Of a DNA stretch of 64,000 bases, positions 11,441 through 21,617 are shown in pieces. Position numbers and translations under genes: made by a program. Origin of the DNA: Letharia columbiana. Lineage: Eukaryota > Ascomycota > Lecanoromycetes > Lecanorales > Parmeliaceae. The DNA is taken from positions 434,001-498,000 of the forward strand of contig NW_023501074.1 in the NCBI RefSeq assembly GCF_014066305.1, given 5' to 3'. The notes beneath the pieces are model-generated. The model had not been told where the DNA came from. It was given only the letters and a program-made list of their open reading frames with translations, and made no database searches. The stretch's first letter is position 1. Each line of letters opens with the position of its first letter.

Positions 11441-12177
11441 AGGGTGGGGAGGGTTAGCTTGGACGATAGATGGCATTCTTTCCGTGCACCGTAGCTAGGA
11501 TCCACTGTGAGTCGTGTTTCAGTTCATGCAGCTCCCATTGTCGGGACCCAAATGCTCTCGCGCGGCTGTCTGTATGTCATAAGCGCACGCTTGTTCAGTG
11601 CCTTTTTGGTTTACGCGATTTCAATGACTCGTGGACTTGAAAAGAGCCAAGCCAGACCAATCGCCTCGCCGTACGAATGGCTTACAACATATTCAGCATC
11701 AAGAACCCGCGAAAGAGCGATGGTCTTTTCAATCGATCGTTGGTACTTCGGCACGCAGAGGAGCTGTCTCCTCCGAAAGCCCGATGATGGAGTATTGAAC
11801 CACGTTTTGCTAATATCTGGAAGCAATGAAGAAGGGAAGGGCTGAAGTCTACTGATCTGCAAGAAGGAGTCAGGGGTTGTTGAAGATTACGAATCAAGAA
11901 GTTGAGATGTTGTGTGTCAAAAAGCAGGGATGGTGTCTTGATTACAACAGTACGTCGCCACCAGTACCAAACTTTAGCGCTGGCTGAGGTATAAAGATTT
12001 ACTCAACCATCCGTTCCTTCGCTCATTGCACGTTTCTGTAGGTACACCTTATAGTACGTAATCAACCATAACCCTAAACCCGCAAAATGGATCACCCCAT
12101 ATGCGAGAGACGTTGAATACTCATAAAGAGCCCCCATGAACTTGCCATGAAACCCTTCATAAACGTCCCTCAGCCTC
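11441..12177. other. intergenic stretch with no supported gene
   Basis: Overlapping short frames on both strands near 11507-11900 have no recognisable motif. One CCCTAAACCC run occurs near 12071. Nothing else is evident. Confidence 0.4.
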
Positions 12178-12750
12178 TCAGAGCTTCAGACCCTTCTGCA
12201 ACGCAGCTTCCTTCCACTTGAAAGCATTTTCCACCACTCTTCTCATCCCCGTTGACATGACCACTTTTTCCGCTTCCTCCCTATCAGCCCATATGCCCAT
12301 CGAATGTTCCTCCGGATCGACTTGGAACGCCAGCCCCTCAACCTCGCAGACGAACGTGATTTGCAGACTTCTAGATTTCGTCACTGAGCTGCTTTCTCCC
12401 TTTTGCACCGATCTCGTTGTGACCCAGACGAGTGGGTCGATCTGGTCGATAATACCCTGGACTAGCATGGTTGTCTCCTCGAGTACTTCTCGCTTCAAGC
12501 CGTGGAAAATGCTCAAGTCGGTATCTTCAACATGGCCACCGGGAATCGCAAACATTCCTGGGAACGCATGGTCATGTGCGGCGCGTTTGAGGAGGAGTAA
12601 TCTGTGAGTATTCGCGGTGAAAGGCTTAAAGATGATTGCTCCGACTGTGAGGTTGTTGTAGCCGAGTGAGGGAGAATATTGCGCGTGGAATTGCGCCTTG
12701 GTCAAGGACAACAGGCCCGTAAGAGGCATCCTGGGGACTAAGATTTTCAT
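12178..12750 (-). CDS. Nudix hydrolase family protein, 190 residues
   Basis: Predicted to hydrolyse a nucleoside diphosphate linked to another moiety. A Nudix box is visible at about residues 70-92: GGHVE, then LKREVLEET, matching the GGxxE...REVxEE pattern whose Glu residues bind the catalytic metal. The preceding segment (NLTVGAIIFKPF...RLLLLKRA) is the usual beta-strand start of the fold. Length is normal for a single-domain Nudix protein and no intron is needed. No targeting signal is clear. Substrate cannot be assigned. It stands alone between two empty stretches, so context gives no clue. Confidence 0.85.
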   Translation of the reverse strand: MKILVPRMPLTGLLSLTKAQFHAQYSPSLGYNNLTVGAIIFKPFTANTHRLLLLKRAAHDHAFPGMFAIPGGHVEDTDLSIFHGLKREVLEETTMLVQGIIDQIDPLVWVTTRSVQKGESSSVTKSRSLQITFVCEVEGLAFQVDPEEHSMGIWADREEAEKVVMSTGMRRVVENAFKWKEAALQKGLKL

Positions 12751-14527
12751 GGTTTGCGTAGCTGTTGCCTCGTGGTAACTACATGCTGTCTGAGCTGGTG
12801 AAGGCCCTTTAGCCTTGAAGTTTGGGTGTTTTTGAATGGCGTTGGGAAAGTGGAAACCTTTTTCGAGGAATCGATCTTGATATGAAGTATTACTGGATAC
12901 TCAAGAGCTTCACGTGTTTATATAGGCTGTCGATTGCCTGAAGGTGTTGTCAGAAGCATGCAAGAGGAGAACTGTGTTGATATTTCCCGGATCTCTAAAT
13001 TTCAATGCTGTGTTGAACGGCTCAGTTGCCTAAGAATGGGTACTACTCCTGGGTTCTTCGCAGTCGATCCTTTGTGCTCTTTTTTCACTCTTCCACCCAT
13101 ATGATTTTCTTCACAGTCGCGGCAATTTTTCCCAGGGATCTCAGAAAGAGACACGGGGAATCACTACCCGAGTGGACCCTAAGCCATGGATGCCAAATGA
13201 TAGGCAAGATTAGACAGAGAAGGCCATAGAAAATAGGGCCGGCTATAGCAGTAATTATGCTCTCAACAGCTAGCTTTAGCTTTCAGCAAAGGGAATGGGA
13301 GGGGAGGGGAGGGCATCTAACTTACCTCTGATTTTACCTCGAACCGCTCATAAACCACGTGGACAGAATCTGTCTAGAGAGATTACGATGATAATACGAC
13401 ACCAAATGGTGTTGCAATGGTCACAGGCTCTCCACAGTCAGACAGTGTGGAGATCACTGGCCAGGTCCTCAATGAATAGTTCCCTAACAGAGGACGAAAA
13501 GGTAACGTGAACTTCATCCCAGTTGTCTGACCGTCAGAACCCGTTTTTGCTGGTTCTTCAAAGACTGAATCTCCTCAGTCGGTCAGCAAATCGATGACTC
13601 AAGCTGTCGGAGAAGATCAGGGGATCAAAAAATGTTACAACAAGGTGTGTCCAAACATCCCAAAAGTCAGGCCACTGTCATTATGCCCTACCATACCCAA
13701 ATTGCCCAAACTTCCACGTACGAGCTTTCTATTGCACAGCTCAAAATGTGTTTCCACGAGGCTTTGTGCAATCAGCAAAGGTGCTTGAGCCATCACGTTC
13801 AATCCTGCCAATCCTGCTAAAGCCTTTGCAATCGACAAATTCTTCTATCCGAGCAATCGTCTTTCATCCATCAAGCGACCATGAGCGAATACTAATAAGG
13901 GCTTGTGGACCTCAACATTCTCCCGCAAGCCTCACTGCTCAAAGCAAGTTCCATTGGATCAATACAGCCATCGAAAGCAACAGCGCTACCACGATGCCAA
14001 CGCCGACCCTTCCTGATGTGGCGTGGGTAGCCGCTAACACAACGTACGTGAGGGAAGTCAACCAAAGATAGCGCCAGAGGCGAAACGAGACAAGTCACAA
14101 AGGACTCTCCAGCTTAAGCTCTCCGAGTCATAACGCCAGAATGGAAGGAGCGCCAGAAAGCGGACGACGAACAGAAAGTCGCCACGTCGACTCCGTAAGC
14201 CAAGGATCTCCAGCCAAGGATAGAGCAGCGCGAGATTATCGGTATGATGGAGTTGAAGGTCATGAGCGAGATGGCAGCGGGTGTTGGGATATCAGTCTCA
14301 CCCGACATGTTAACAGTGGAAGGCCGAGTCTTGTCAGCTCCTCAGGTGAAGTGAAACTGAGATTCAGACCTGACTTCGGCTTATGGAACCTGAAAGAAGA
14401 TCGTAAGCTCATATTGGGCGCCGAGATCACGAGATGGACCTACCGGAGATTAAATTCACGAACCAAAATACAAACAGCAGCCAAGTCAAGGGATTCGTCG
14501 AAAAGCTTGAGATATCATCCAAGTCTA
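12751..14527. other. gene-poor stretch
   Basis: No frame exceeds about 150 codons. On the minus strand near 14308-14114 a hydrophobic run (SLMTFNSIIPIISRCS) could be a relic of a membrane-protein exon, but nothing joins to it. The Nudix promoter should lie at the left end. Confidence 0.35.
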
Positions 14528-15118
14528 CTATCTGCACGCATCAAACGGATCCTCCACCTCTGTTTGAACTCCACGTGTCCGGGACAGTAATTCGTTGATC
14601 TGGACAGATTCTTCAGTCAATGTCGAGAAAAGCAGCTCAAGACTCTTCTCCTCGTCCTTCCGGACAACCGACAGACACTCTTCGCGTGCATCAAATACCT
14701 CGCAGATGTGAAATGTGGCATACAAACCATTTGTCTTGAGGCCCCAACACTGCAGCGCATCGGAAAGTCCTGGTACGCAGCGAACATCGCCCCAAAGCTC
14801 AATACCAAGGGCGGAGGCATTAACCAATGTCTTCCAAACATTGTCTGCAAACGCGCCCGTTGCTACATACAAGCCAGTCTGATCTCCAGCAATGGAGGTA
14901 GGTCTGAGAGCGGTACTGCTAGCTTCAGTGGACAGGCTTGGCAGTGGACAGGAGGCGTCCACCTGGAGCTGCAGGACTTGATGTGGTACATCTAGTGTGG
15001 CTACGTTGGGACCGGATTGTTGGTGTTTGTCGAGTTGCGAGGGAAAAGCGAAACGGCGAGAGACAAAAACAGAGGCACGATGAGAGTGTCGACTGGAAAC
15101 AGGATTGAAATAATCCAA
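14528..15118 (-). CDS. hypothetical protein, 196 residues
   Basis: A complete ATG-to-stop frame whose second half is protein-like (ALGIELWGDVRCVPGLSDAL, then QCWGLKTNGLYATFHICEVF) and ends in an acidic helix-like segment. The first 60 residues are Ser/Gln-rich. No domain recognised. It might be the surviving exon of a larger gene. Support is length and composition only. Confidence 0.35.
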   Translation of the reverse strand: MDYFNPVSSRHSHRASVFVSRRFAFPSQLDKHQQSGPNVATLDVPHQVLQLQVDASCPLPSLSTEASSTALRPTSIAGDQTGLYVATGAFADNVWKTLVNASALGIELWGDVRCVPGLSDALQCWGLKTNGLYATFHICEVFDAREECLSVVRKDEEKSLELLFSTLTEESVQINELLSRTRGVQTEVEDPFDACR

Positions 15119-16861
15119 GCTAGTAAATCACTGGCAAACACTATTCCCTCATCGTCTTCCCGCGTTTACTTCATGTCTTTGGAACTTTTTCCGCACTGCC
15201 TGATGTCATCAAGTCTCTGTCTTCGCCATAGTAAAGAAGCTTATCTTTGCCCTTGGTCCATCAAGTGTTAGTTTTTCTTCCAGTCTCCGTCACTGTCACA
15301 GAATTCTCGTGGCACTTCCAGTAAGGATAGCCGTTTGGACCGTACTTCCATCGACCAGGTCTCAGGGCGAGGGGGATCATTTCAAAAGGCAAATGGACCC
15401 ATGTTTCATCCAATTCGCGGCACCAGAATCATCTGTCGGGGAGAGCTTCATCGATCATTGCATGCGCCTCTTCCCTAGTGATGAGTCTGCCAGGAGTGGT
15501 GATAGGAGGGCCGTTTGTTGAAGACATGTTTGGACGGAATTGGTGATGGAGTGAGCTTCTTGGCTGTTCCCCATGTTAGCTATGTAGATCATGTGATCGG
15601 AGCGAAAGAGACCTGGGCCCTTGTATAAACTGCGGGTGTAAAAACCTGCTCTACTGACCTATTCGTTAAAGGTGTGCTGAGTATGCGTTTGACGAGTGTT
15701 AGGTCCTAGATTGGTATGCTCCGACGCAGTAACGGCGTAGCGAAGGGCATCCTTTGGACCTTATACGTGCCTTTCAGCTCCGTGGTAGGGTTTCGTTGTC
15801 CTCGCAGGAGATGGTCGGCCGAAACGTCTTTGATAATTTTGTCTGAATGGGAATGGCGGCATGATGTAGCCCGAGGATCTAGAACCCCTGTTTTTACGAT
15901 ACGAAAATCCTTCTGAATATGCAGAGCTGACTCAGATGGTATATCGAGGAGGTTTCTCGCTCGCCGATCTTACAAGGTATTTGGTCTGGGAGCGTGCTCT
16001 GCGCATGTCGTTGACGATAGGCGCATACACATATGACAGACATGTCTTATAGAGTCGATTAGGGGGAGGTTGGGGCACTAGCTGCTTCGACAGTGAGCTA
16101 TAACGATGAGCGGGACAAAAGCCTTGAACTAGCCGTAGAAAGAAATTCGGAGACGCAACGCTGGGTCTACCAAATTTGGTGAGCTAAGTGCTGAGCCCGT
16201 CAACTGCGATTGATTCTATTGCAATCCTCACCGCAGGACAAGGGACATTCATATACCCATCTATCTTAACCTTCGCAGCGGAATCGTGTTGCACCGCCAG
16301 GTAGAATCCCCTGAGTGTCCTTGGCGGAGCTGAAGAAGCTAGGGTGAGGCCTCGCGGGCCCCGGGCATCTGGTTGGTCTTACTCCTGAGCCTCGGTCACC
16401 GGTTGAAGCACAGAGCGAAGAGAACTCAGCAGCTCGGTCATGCTCGCCGGCGAACGGCACTTTCTGCAACCGCAGGCCTGGGGTTCACAAAGGTCTTATC
16501 GAGTTAGAGAAGTCTTGTGGCCGAGGAGCTCCACAGAAGCACAAGGCCTATATCACCACTTGACATAAGTCCGTGTCTGGAAGCAGGGGTAGGAGACTAA
16601 CGGAGGAAGATGGACATGGTCCGCTTGTCGAGGGAGAGAAACGACGGAGGTGAAGTGAAGGCTTAGCAACAAGGCTTGATCACGGAATACGGTATGGAGG
16701 GAGATTGACTACTCTGGTAGAATGTAGAAGCTCATGATGGATCAATTGTGGTAGTACTCGAGAGCAGCCAGTGGATAGCGGTCCGAACAGCTTCTACCTA
16801 CAAGATCACGCTATCTTCTCTCGTCGTTCCCGCTATTCATGCATTTTGCTCATCAAGCAGC
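15119..16861. other. gene-poor stretch downstream of the CipC-like gene
   Basis: Only scattered short frames (up to about 70 codons) with no motifs. No repeat family or RNA gene recognised. Confidence 0.4.
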
Positions 16862-17431
16862 CTAGTATCCCGAATCACCGCCTTGGTTTCCGCCGTAGCC
16901 AGAGCCACCGCCCTGGTTTCCTCCGTAGCCAGAGTCACCGCCCTGGTTTTGCTGGTCGTAGTAATTGGAGGCATTGTTCTGCGCATCATGCCTCATCTTC
17001 TCACGGTCGTAGAAGTTCTCGCCCTTGGTCTCGACGAGCTTGTCGGCTTCCCCGGCTGCGAAACCGGCGATGATGTCTTTGGCCATGGTGTGATTCTCGG
17101 CGACACCTGTTATCAAACAAGGCGTGTCAGTAATGTTGCAATTGGGTTGGATGGTGCGAGAGTGGAAGAAAGTTTGAGGGGAAGAGTGAATTTGGAGGTA
17201 GGACCACAGACCATTGGCTTCCTCGTGCTGCTGGTACTTCCTCATAGCTTCCACACCTGCGGCACCGGCAAGCACTTCGTGGGTGAAGCTGCCTTGGTTA
17301 TCGGGCTGAGGCCCATCTTGTCCGTAGACGTCTTGGTGGGCCTGCGAAGCGTCGTCTGAGGCTTGTGTGAGCTGATGATCAATGGTTACAACACTGTAAA
17401 GATGTGATTATGGCTTACCCCAACCGAACAT
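16862..17431 (-). CDS. CipC-like antibiotic/stress-response protein with Gly-Tyr repeat tail
   Basis: Small soluble fungal protein of the CipC family (first described as concanamycin-induced in Aspergillus); molecular role unknown. Exons on the minus strand: 17431-17419, about 17361-17212 (or from 17355, both acceptors keep frame), 17106-16862; about 135 residues. Family features are the MFGW start, AHQDVYG, the FTHEVLAGAAGVEAMRKYQ helix, the repeat of that plan in MAKDIIAGFAAGEADKLVET, and NFYDREKMRHDAQ. After the domain comes an unusual tail of about 30 residues made of three GGxSGYGGNQ-like units ending at the stop, not expected in CipC. The first exon is only 13 nt. The promoter carries long GT and GAA microsatellites (17502-17582). 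Family call is firm. Confidence 0.85.
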
Positions 17432-17501
17432 ATTGAGAGAATTCGAGTATTGGGTTGTGTTTAGATATGTTGCTTGTATGAGTGTAGGGTAGGATAGGTA
17501 T

Positions 17502-17582
17502 GAGTGTGAGTGTGTGTGTGTGTGAGTGTGTGTGAGTGAAGAAGAAAATAAAAAAGAAGAAGAAGAAGAAGAAGAAGAAGAG
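17502..17582. repeat. compound GT / GAA microsatellite in the CipC-like promoter
   Basis: An interrupted (GT)n tract with GA interruptions (17502-17538) is followed by A-rich sequence and about nine GAA/AAG triplets (17555-17582). It lies 70-150 bp upstream of the CipC-like start codon, so length variation could affect expression. Confidence 0.9.
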
Positions 17583-18659
17583 ATGCTGGAAGTTGGAGGG
17601 GTAATTATTGATGTGAAACTTGGCAGGAACAGGATTTGGACCCCTGGAAGGTGGGGGGGAAGGGGTTTTAGTGGGGTTATGATGTAAAATGATGCACCCG
17701 TTGTTGTTGATTGGCTACATCATACTCGTACATGGTATTTGGACTCCGGTTAATCTAATCTCTTGGCACACTCTTCTTTCGTGCCTCCTTGAAATTACAT
17801 TACATCTACATCCCATTGACGGCCTAGTCCTCTCTACATCTAGAACTACGACGCTTAGTATATATTTTTTTCACTATCAAGCTCGTTCAATCCTCCAACA
17901 CCGTTCGTGGGAGGAAATTTTCAGCAGCGTGGCAGCGAGCCCAGAAGATGATCTGAATTCTGCACATCATGCCAGGATACTCAGTGCGCTTAGATGGGAA
18001 TCCGTGGCCGACATCTTCTCTCGGTGTCGCTAGGATTGGGTTGTGTGACAGTCAGCCTCCCGAGTTGCCATTGTGGGCAAGCACTGGGATGTGGTCTCGG
18101 GTCTTGTCAGAAACGCCTCATCAAAAGCAACCCACGAATATCTCTCTAACGAATCTGGGGCTTCATCTTAAAAGAACCCAGCCGGAGTCTTACGAGCCGT
18201 CGAGAAAACATCATTGATACTAATCAGTATCCACGGCTCCCAATGAGCGTGGCGCCAGTATTCGACTTGCCTACATTGCATTTGCAAACGAGATCAGATA
18301 CAAACCCTCAGAGACATCACAATGCCACGCGAGTCTTTTGTCGTTGCTGCGCACTCTGCGACGTTGTCGACTCTGCTCACAGAGCGAACATAGCAAGGGT
18401 CGTGGCTTGCATCTTACTCTCCACAAATGCGAAGCTCTTGTGGAGGTGGCTTTTTCGATATCTTCGCATATGCTCTCAGATCTGGCCGGATCCCGCAAAG
18501 CGCCTCTCTCGGACGTTGATTAGCTTTTTGGCTGTGATTCCCATCTCTCCGCGCCCACTGCAGCTTCTTCATTCTTTCTAAGCCCTCCCACTATCGGGCG
18601 TTGCCCTGTCAGAGTTTGTCAGCTGCTAGGAGTCCAAAACAATGTCATCTTGGGACCTC
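17583..18659. other. intergenic stretch with no supported gene
   Basis: Short plus-strand frames at 17689-18581 show no family features. This separates the CipC-like promoter from the nested repeat region. Confidence 0.4.
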
Positions 18660-18956
18660 GCTGGGTGGTATTGGGGGTATTTAGTTCGTATTAGGTTCGA
18701 TTCCTAATGACGCTGATACAATAGTGTTGCGGTGCTTTTTATTTTCTGGCAGCGCCATTAGCTATAAGTTTTAAAGTTCTGTCGAACGATATTAACGAGG
18801 GCATAGATTCGAATTTTATATGACATATTAATTTATAAAGCGAAATATTCCTCATTAATTATAGTCCGAGGGCGGATATATATTAATTGTGGTCGTGTGG
18901 TTAGGAGTATTTAGTTCGTATTAGGTTCGATTTCTAATGGCGCTGGTATAATAATA
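18660..18956. repeat. tRNA-like (SINE-like) repeat units, left part
   Basis: A unit of roughly 220-230 bp is repeated: GGGGGTATTTAGTTCGTATT at 18674 recurs as GGAGTATTTAGTTCGTATT near 18904 and again near 19641. Each unit contains GGTTCGATTCC- or GGTTCGATTTC-like sequence matching the RNA polymerase III box B core (GGTTCGANNCC). A second GATTCGAAT/GTTCGAATCC-like site is present, and GTGGTCGTGTGGTTAGG upstream resembles box A. That is the layout of tRNA-derived SINEs. Copies differ mainly by C/T and G/A changes, as expected after mild RIP. The array continues beyond the inserted element at 18957-19475. Confidence 0.6.
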
Positions 18957-19475
18957 GGGAGTTTCAGACTACTTTTTTTTTTGCTGTGGAATCGTGGAAT
19001 ATTCAGACTTTCAGCTATGATAAAATAGATTAGTCTGAATTGGTTTAAATACCCCCACTATTAAATAGGCTTCTGACCGTGTAATCTTCCCCGTACCTAA
19101 TCCTTAGAAGTTAACCCTAACCCTAACTTATCCATAAAGGCTTTCTTCCGCGCCATTAGGGGGGGGGTCCGCGACGGCGTGGTAGGAAGGACGGTAGGAA
19201 AGACGGTAGGAAGGACGATAGGAAAGACGTGGACGTATGGGAGGTGATAGCCATGGGAGGTAATAGTAGTAGTGGTAAGAAGGAAGGCCTTCTAATTGGA
19301 TAGATTTGCTAAGAGATATAGAATATCGACACGAGAAATCCACCAAATAGGTCGATTTTCTTCACCAAAGGTACCCCAGGGTACCTTTAATGGATGGCGT
19401 GGCTGTTGGTGGCAAATCGCTCATTTTCCCACAACCTGAAAAATCCACGCTTAAAAAAAGTGGTCTGAAACTCCC
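18957..19475. mobile_element. 519-bp element with terminal inverted repeats, TA duplication (MITE-like)
   Basis: The left end GGGAGTTTCAGACTAC followed by a T run (18957-18982) matches the reverse complement of the right end, an A run then GTGGTCTGAAACTCCC (19451-19475), with one mismatch before the homopolymer. TA flanks both sides (18955-18956 and 19476-19477). Removing the element restores the neighbouring repeat (GCGCTGGTATAAT joined to GGTGTTGCGG), which exists uninterrupted at 19676-19700. No transposase is encoded, so it looks like a non-autonomous Tc1/mariner-type element. Inside are a telomere-like TTAACCCTAACCCTAAC (19111-19127), four 12-bp GGTAGGAARGAC units (19181-19228) and the inverted repeat AAAGGTACC/GGTACCTTT (19367-19388). 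Confidence 0.7.
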
Positions 19476-19477
19476 TA

Positions 19478-19720
19478 ATGGTGTTGCGGTGCTTTTTATT
19501 TTCTGATAGCGCCATTAGCCATAGGTTTTAAAGTTTCATCGACGGTGTTACGGGGCTTAAGTTCGAATCCTATACGACGCATTAATTTGTAAAGTGAAAT
19601 ATTCCCCGGCGGACACCTGTTGGTTGTGGTCGTGTTTGTTGGGGGTATTTAATTCGTATTAGGTTTAATTTCTAATGGCGCTGGTACAATGGTGTTGCGG
19701 TGCTTCTTATTTTCTCTGGG
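19478..19720. repeat. tRNA-like (SINE-like) repeat units, right part
   Basis: Continuation of the array interrupted by the inverted-repeat element: GGTGTTGCGGTGCTTTTTAT (19480) repeats the sequence at 18723 and again near 19691. The segment with GTTCGAATCC (about 19570) is the better-preserved version of the RIP-like copy near 18808. The array ends abruptly at about 19720. Confidence 0.6.
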
Positions 19721-19889
19721 TGGAAACGATATCCTACTCAAAGGCTTCTGGATTGTTCCTCAACCTCGCTTACGCACTGATATGGGAGCTGAAGATGCCT
19801 TCTATCTGACCGAGATATAACAACCGTCATCATCCTCCAATTGAAGCCGTTCTATTAGATATAGACCACTATACCCGGTTCTGCTCAAC

Positions 19890-21617
19890 ATGGGTCGGAG
19901 TGCCTCAGTCCCCAATGTCGGCTTTTCTCGCATAAGATTGTCAAAAAATAGCAGCGTCGTCATTGGAGTCTGCTGCTTTGTGTTCACTACAGTGTTCTAT
20001 TCCGCCACCCACCTTACGAGTCTCGGATCATTCATGACAGAATGCTCCCCAGGGGCTGAGTCGACCGGTCAGTATCAGCAATATCTGCTGTGGACGCTAC
20101 AAGCACCGTCGGAGAAGGAGTCACTGCAAGCTCCGGAAGTTGCACATCATGAAATCCAAATGGATGAACACAAAAGCGCGAAGCCGACACAGGGTCCAAT
20201 ACCAGTGCCGAAGATCCCTTCAAAGGCAGCTCGAATTGCACATGATGCGACTATTAAATTACAATATGCTATGAACAGCTCAACGATCTCCAGGATTGAA
20301 GGACCTAATCTGTTCAGCATGGCCAAGCATATATCAACCTTCGCTCACCTGCTTGAAGCGATCCTTACCGACGTTTCGATCGATAGGAGACCCTTCCTTG
20401 ACTTGCGGGAGAGGTACTTTGGCTGGTGGAAACCCTCTACCACTACGCATCTTCCATGGGAGGTCAAAAGTCACACGACTGGCATAGTGCTAACTGCTGG
20501 CCAAGGAAACATGGTGCTTGCAGCGCATGCCATACGAACGCTTCGGAATGTGGTCAATACCACTCTGCCGATCCAAGTGGCTTATGCTGGCGATGACGAC
20601 CTACCGGCAAACAAGCGCCGAGAAATGAAAACGCTCGACCCAAAGCTCGAGCTGATCAACATCCTCGATCACTACGACGAAGATATTGCGGGACTACGCG
20701 TTGGCGGTTGGGCGATGAAGCCTTTCGCTGCGCTCGCAAGTAGCTTTGAAAGAGTCATCATCATTGATGCAGACACAATATTCATGCAGCGCCCGGACGA
20801 GTGGTTCGAGGAGAATGCGAGCCTGAAACAGACAGGAACCCTGTTCTTCCATGACCGGGCTTACGGCGGCCGGAGAACAACGGACTGGGTAAAAACCCTC
20901 TTGAAAGAGAGTGGACGAAGGCCAAGTGTAACGCTCAACTCGAGCATGTATTGGCAGGAAGAGCTGGAGCATCAACAGGAATCCGGTGTCGTGTACTTCA
21001 ACAAGGCCATCCCGGGTGCCTTCATGAGCCTGTTGTTCACAACGTACATGAATTCGCAGAACGTGCGAGCGCACCTCTACGGGCAGGTTGCTGGTGCGGA
21101 GTTCCCACCCACGAAGAAGGCGCAGTCGCGATGACCCGATGCTAATGTTCCTGCTCTAGGTGACAAAGAAACCTTCTGGCTGGCCCCCGAACTCGCGGAC
21201 ATTCCCTACGCATTCCACCCGAGCTATGCCGGCATCATAGGCCCCATCTCCGCCAACGCCGAAGGCATTCCCGAGATCTGCAGCCCGCAGCCACTACAAA
21301 CCGACCTCGATGGCCGGCCCTTTTGGTTCAACTCTGGCCTCATGGAAGACAAGACGAACGCGGATAACAAGAAGTATGCCAATCTAACCCACTACATACC
21401 AGGAATTACGAGCGAGCAGCCAGTGGGTGGGTGGAGGTTTATACATGATCATACGTTCTGTATGGGGACGAGCGTGGAGCAGATGAGGTCGGTTAAAGAC
21501 GCAGGGCTGAAAGAGGTGGCGAACGGGTTGATTGACGAGGCGAGGGCGGTGGATAAGATTTTCGAGGCAGAATGCAATCGTGGACGAGAGTACAGTCGCA
21601 CATGTTGGGAGCTCTGA
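19890..21617 (+). CDS. MNN1-type alpha-1,3-mannosyltransferase (GT71 family)
   Basis: Golgi type II membrane glycosyltransferase expected to add terminal alpha-1,3-mannose to protein-linked glycans. Two exons, 19890-21093 and 21160-21617 (donor GTGCGG, branch point GCTAAT, acceptor CTCTAG) give 553 residues. A short cytoplasmic N-terminus is followed by one hydrophobic segment (about 22-40, VVIGVCCFVFTTVFYSATHL) and a Ser/Thr/Pro-rich stem. The catalytic domain has GIVLTAGQGN near 200, the metal-binding DxD in IIIDADTIFMQRP near 292, the RRTTDW region and, just after the splice site, GDKETFWLAPEL, which is diagnostic for MNN1-like enzymes. Length is normal. The intron donor is a weak one; an alternative site in the same 20 bases cannot be excluded, but this one restores the family motif. 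Confidence 0.88.

Noticed and set aside
18674..18730. Functional tRNA gene
   Set aside because: Box-B-like sequence is present but I could not fold an acceptor stem and anticodon arm; a SINE-like element fits better.
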